NCBI GenBank assembly: GCA_964651045.1
Contig: CAZYVD010000088.1
Span: forward strand, 1 to 7,309
DNA length: 7,309 bases
From: CAZYVD01 sp964651045
GTDB lineage: Bacteria > Zhuqueibacterota > QNDG01 > DSAB01
Direction of reading: 5' to 3'
The number at the start of each line of letters is the position of its first letter. The stretch's first letter is position 1. Made by a program: the position numbers and the translations under genes. The notes under the pieces were generated by a model. That model did no database searches. It was not told the DNA's origin and saw nothing but the letters and a program-made list of their open reading frames with translations. Positions 4,578 to 7,309 of the stretch are shown here, one piece after another.

Positions 4578-5387
4578 ATGATCATGTCGAAAACTATTAC
4601 AGAATTGGGGCCTCGTGAAGCAGAATTTATATCATTGATTGCTTCGTGGAAAAATAAAATATTTACTATCAAAGACGCTATAAATTTCTGGGGCAACTCT
4701 CAAATTGCCATAAAAAAACTAAGCGTTCTTGCAAAAAAGGGCTGGCTTACTCGTATTGAACGCGGTAAGTATCTTGTTATTCCACTGGAGGCAGGACCTG
4801 AACGCAAATGGAGCGAAAATCCAATGCTCATTGCCAGTATGCTGGCAGATCCTGCCTGTATTGCTTACTGGAGCGCAATTAGATTCTGGAATTGGACAGA
4901 GCAATTTCCCCGAATTATTTATGTTCAAACAACTCAACGTAAAAACAAATCCAGGAAATTGGTCCAGGGAAACCAGTTTGAAATTGTTACAGTACCTCGA
5001 TCAAAGTTCTTTGGATATATTAAAAAGTGGGATGGGGATGTTTCTTTTTTTGTTACTGATAAAGAAAAAACTCTTATTGATTGCGCAGACGATGTAAAAC
5101 GAAGCGGTGGCATAGAAGAACTGGCAAAAGCAGTAAAGAATGCTGCTTCGACAATTGATTATTTAAGACTTGATGAATATGCTCTGCGCTTCCCAAACGG
5201 TGCAGTGATGAAAAGATTGGGCTACTTGTTCGAATATCTTATCCCCGATCTGCCACATGAGGCTGCCCATATTTTCAATAGCTGGAAGAATCGATTAAGC
5301 AAGGGAGTAAGTCCGATATATCCAGGCGGCCCAAAAACCGGCAGAATCAATACACGTTGGCGGCTTCTGATAAATGTGAGAATTTAG
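4578..5387 (+). CDS. abiEi: AbiEi-family antitoxin (type IV toxin-antitoxin / abortive infection)
   Basis: 269 residues; 267 from the better-placed ATG 4584. The N-terminal 70 residues form the winged-helix part: FTIKDAINFWGNSQIAIKKL, then LAKKGWLTRIERGKYLVIP. The C-terminal part carries the family's hallmarks: NPMLIASMLADPACIAYWSAI (82-101), the IIYVQTTQRKNK strand-loop, FFGYIKKWDGDVSFFVTDKEKTLIDCADD (144-172) and the GGIEELAKAV motif (177-186). Length and order agree with complete AbiEi/COG5340 proteins. Family knowledge: AbiEi represses the operon through its winged helix and counteracts the nucleotidyltransferase toxin AbiEii, in abortive infection against phage. Its stop codon TAG is followed at once by the ATG of the toxin gene, the expected operon arrangement. 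The gene looks intact although its toxin partner is truncated, so it now appears to be an orphan antitoxin. Confidence 0.88.
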   Translation: MIMSKTITELGPREAEFISLIASWKNKIFTIKDAINFWGNSQIAIKKLSVLAKKGWLTRIERGKYLVIPLEAGPERKWSENPMLIASMLADPACIAYWSAIRFWNWTEQFPRIIYVQTTQRKNKSRKLVQGNQFEIVTVPRSKFFGYIKKWDGDVSFFVTDKEKTLIDCADDVKRSGGIEELAKAVKNAASTIDYLRLDEYALRFPNGAVMKRLGYLFEYLIPDLPHEAAHIFNSWKNRLSKGVSPIYPGGPKTGRINTRWRLLINVRI

Positions 5388-5510
5388 ATGATTTCATCTT
5401 CAGAAATCAAACGTTTTGCAGGATTCAATAATGTTGATCCGATGCTTGTAGAAAGAGACTATGTTATAGGATGTTATATGAAATGGCGAATCCTATTATG
5501 GAGTCAATAA
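5388..5510 (+). pseudogene. abiEii: Truncated AbiEii-type nucleotidyltransferase toxin (N-terminal remnant)
   Basis: 40 codons beginning directly after the antitoxin stop. The first 30 residues (MISSSEIKRFAGFNNVDPML, then VERDYVIGCYM) match the conserved opening of AbiEii/AbiGii-type toxins: a short helix, then the (V/I)E(K/R)DYVLG motif. Complete toxins are about 250-300 residues and carry the nucleotidyltransferase GGT-type and DxD motifs, none of which is present. The last residues, KWRILLWSQ, do not look like the family. The frame ends at TAA 5508, one base before the methyltransferase ATG, and the final codons double as that gene's ribosome-binding region. The toxin gene was evidently cut off where the methyltransferase gene joined, so an active toxin is not expected. 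Confidence 0.75.
5461..5478 (+). repeat. 8-bp direct repeat at the toxin truncation point
   Basis: ATGTTATA occurs at 5461-5468 and again at 5471-5478, two bases apart. It lies where similarity to the toxin family ends, so it may be a scar of the event that joined the AbiE relic to the methyltransferase gene. Confidence 0.5.
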
Positions 5511-5511
5511 A

Positions 5512-7309
5512 ATGGACATTAAAAAGATAAATAAAATAGTAAAAACTGATATTAAGGAAGGATTAAAGGAAATTTATCCTGAAGTTTTTGAGGATAATAA
5601 GGTCAATTTTGAGAAGTTGAAGGCATTATTAAGTGGCGAGATTATTGAAAAAGAAGATGATAGATTTTATTTTAACTGGGCTGGGAAAAGTAATATTTAT
5701 AAAAGTATTCAAACACCCGCTTATGGGACTTTAAAACCTTTTAAAGAAAAATCTATTGATTTTGATAAAACTGAAAATATTGTCATAGTAGGAGAAAATT
5801 TAGAGACATTAAAACTTTTACTTAAACCTTACTTTGGCAAAGTCAAAATGATTTATATTGACCCTCCTTACAACACGGGCAAGGATTTCATTTATAGAGA
5901 TAACTTTAAAGAACCATTAAAAGATTACTTAGAAAAGACAGGACAGATTGACAGTGAAGGGAAAAAGCTCACCACAAATACAGAAACAAGCGGACGGTAT
6001 CATTCTGACTGGCTTAATTTTATGTATCCAAGACTATTTTTAGCAAGAAGTTTATTAAGAGATGATGGGGTTATTTTTATTTCCATAGATGACCATGAAG
6101 TTCATCATTTAAGGATGATTATGGATGAAATTTTTGGGGAGGAGAATTTTGTAGTAGAATTTTCTTGGCGGAGAACGGATAACCAATCTAATATCGGGAA
6201 TGTAGCAAATGTGAAAGAATATATTGTTTGTTATGCCAAGCAAAATAAATCATTAAAGTTTAATAAAATGAAATTGTCAGATAGAGCGAAGAAAGAATAT
6301 AGATATAAAGATGAGAAAGGAAGATATAGAAGAGATATTCTATTGCATAAAACGAGAGGTAGGTATTTTTATAAAGTTAAAACACCCTCGGGGATGCTTT
6401 TAAATGGCCCCTGGATGGTAAAAGAAGAAGAATTTAAAAAAATGTTGAAAGAAGGAAAAATACATTGGGCTTCAGGGAAGCAAGAACAACCGTATGGCAA
6501 AATATATTTAAAGGATATTGAAGGTCAAATAACCAACGATTTTTTAAGTATTGAATTTGGGACTAATCAAGAAGGATGCACCGAACTCGATAAAATTTTT
6601 AATAAGCGAGTCTATGATTTCCCAAAACCTACTAGCTTGATAAAACATTTTACGACCATTGCTACTAATAAAGAAGATATAGTTTTAGACTTCTTCGCCG
6701 GTTCTGGCACAACTGCTCATGCTGTCTGGGAACTAAACAGAGAAGATGGGGGAAGAAGAAGATTTATCCTTGTTCAACTTGATGAGGAAGTGCAGGATGA
6801 AGAGATCAAAAAGGGATTTCCAACTGTTGCAGATATTTGTATTGAAAGATTAAAAAGAGTATCTGAAAGATATAGAAAAGAAAATGAAAATAATTTATTG
6901 AAAAATGAGCAAGATTTTGGATATAAGGTTTTTAAGTTAGATAAATCAAACTTCAATCTCAAAGACGAGTTTGAATTTGATCCTTCCGAAAATAAAGAAG
7001 AATTAAAGAAGAAATATCTTGAATGGCTTAACATGTGGGTTGATGAGGCATTGCTCCCGGGGTGGAGAGAGATAGATGTTCTTTATGAAGTAATGCTAAA
7101 AGAAGGATTGAGTTTGAATTCTAAACTTAAGAAAATAAAGATTAAAGATAATAAATTTTATTATGTTAAAGATGAAGAACAAAACTTAGATTTCTATATT
7201 TCTTTAGATAATAAATTTTCTCATGAGACAATTGAGGAGATAAGAACCCCAAAATTTAAAGGTAAAATGTTTGTATTTCTGGATAAAGCATTAACAGATA
7301 ACGATAAGA
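5512..7309 (+). CDS. mod: Type III restriction-modification system DNA methyltransferase (Mod), 3' partial
   Basis: 599 codons from ATG 5512 to the window edge without a stop; usual Mod length is about 600-680, so little is missing. GGAG (5500-5503) lies 8 bases upstream. The N-terminus has the type III layout: a helical start, FYFNWAGKSNIYKSIQTPAYGTLKP, ENIVIVGENLETLKLL. Next comes the catalytic motif DPPYNTGKDF (from D117), SGRYHSDWLNFMYPRLFLAR, and VIFISIDDHEVHHLR. The SAM-binding motif DFFAGSGTTAHA lies near 393-404. Catalytic motif before SAM motif, with the target-recognition region between (about 200-370), makes it a beta-class N6-adenine methyltransferase. Family role: with Res it modifies or cleaves DNA at an asymmetric site; the specificity cannot be read here. 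A+T content is visibly higher than in the genes on the left, which suggests acquisition by transfer. The res gene would be expected beyond the right edge. Confidence 0.93.
   Translation, partial: MDIKKINKIVKTDIKEGLKEIYPEVFEDNKVNFEKLKALLSGEIIEKEDDRFYFNWAGKSNIYKSIQTPAYGTLKPFKEKSIDFDKTENIVIVGENLETLKLLLKPYFGKVKMIYIDPPYNTGKDFIYRDNFKEPLKDYLEKTGQIDSEGKKLTTNTETSGRYHSDWLNFMYPRLFLARSLLRDDGVIFISIDDHEVHHLRMIMDEIFGEENFVVEFSWRRTDNQSNIGNVANVKEYIVCYAKQNKSLKFNKMKLSDRAKKEYRYKDEKGRYRRDILLHKTRGRYFYKVKTPSGMLLNGPWMVKEEEFKKMLKEGKIHWASGKQEQPYGKIYLKDIEGQITNDFLSIEFGTNQEGCTELDKIFNKRVYDFPKPTSLIKHFTTIATNKEDIVLDFFAGSGTTAHAVWELNREDGGRRRFILVQLDEEVQDEEIKKGFPTVADICIERLKRVSERYRKENENNLLKNEQDFGYKVFKLDKSNFNLKDEFEFDPSENKEELKKKYLEWLNMWVDEALLPGWREIDVLYEVMLKEGLSLNSKLKKIKIKDNKFYYVKDEEQNLDFYISLDNKFSHETIEEIRTPKFKGKMFVFLDKALTDNDK

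Noticed and set aside
4729..5097. Open frame of 122 codons on the plus strand inside the antitoxin gene
   Set aside because: It overlaps the well-supported AbiEi frame, has no recognisable motif and no convincing ribosome binding site.
6774..7034. Minus-strand open frame rich in Ser, Leu and Phe
   Set aside because: It is the complement of the Lys/Glu-rich part of mod, which is clearly coding on the plus strand; the other minus-strand frames are shadows too.
1..7309. CRISPR array, tRNA or rRNA genes, insertion sequence ends
   Set aside because: No regularly spaced repeats, cloverleaf-like segments, rRNA stretches or transposase motifs were seen on either strand.

Overview
The window reads as a piece of a bacterial genome, moderately A+T-rich on the left and visibly more A+T-rich on the right. 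The left-edge protein ends in a C-terminal sorting/FlgD-like domain with the NYPNPFN signature. That domain type is common in the Bacteroidota/Ignavibacteria/Cloacimonadota/WOR-3/Marinimicrobia part of the tree, so I infer a member or relative of that group. I cannot name the species. TGA is clearly used as a stop at the natural ends of two intact genes (797 and 1664), so the standard bacterial code applies.

Left part (1-3383), all plus strand: the 3' part of a secreted sorting-domain protein; then an apparent operon of a SAM hydrolase of the DUF62 family (TTG start), a site-2 (M50) membrane protease, a small exported FlgD-domain reading frame interrupted by two in-frame TGA codons, and a GNAT acetyltransferase. 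Spacing between the first three members of the operon is 3 to 11 bases.

Middle (3384-4577): a strong sigma-70-type promoter with a palindrome at the predicted transcription start drives what looks like one gene in three pieces. These are a lipoprotein signal with TPR helices, more TPR, and a TlpA/thioredoxin-like domain, closed by a good rho-independent terminator. The pieces are separated by a TAA inside a pentanucleotide repeat and by a frame change that a -1 slip at a classic A AAA AAG heptamer would repair. The thioredoxin part has a TGA exactly where the first active-site cysteine belongs (UxxC), followed 17 nt later by the apical G of a perfect stem-loop. This is the signature of a bacterial selenoprotein. 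The small gene at 2549 shows a similar arrangement (TGA, then xxC, with a strong hairpin whose loop begins 18 nt downstream). Both may be selenoproteins, or both may be decayed genes; the sequence alone does not settle it.

Right part (4578-7309): an accessory defence region. It has an intact AbiEi-type antitoxin, an AbiEii toxin cut to about its first 30 recognisable residues, and, one base after the relic's stop, a type III restriction-modification methyltransferase (mod) running off the window. The expected partner res would lie just beyond the right edge.
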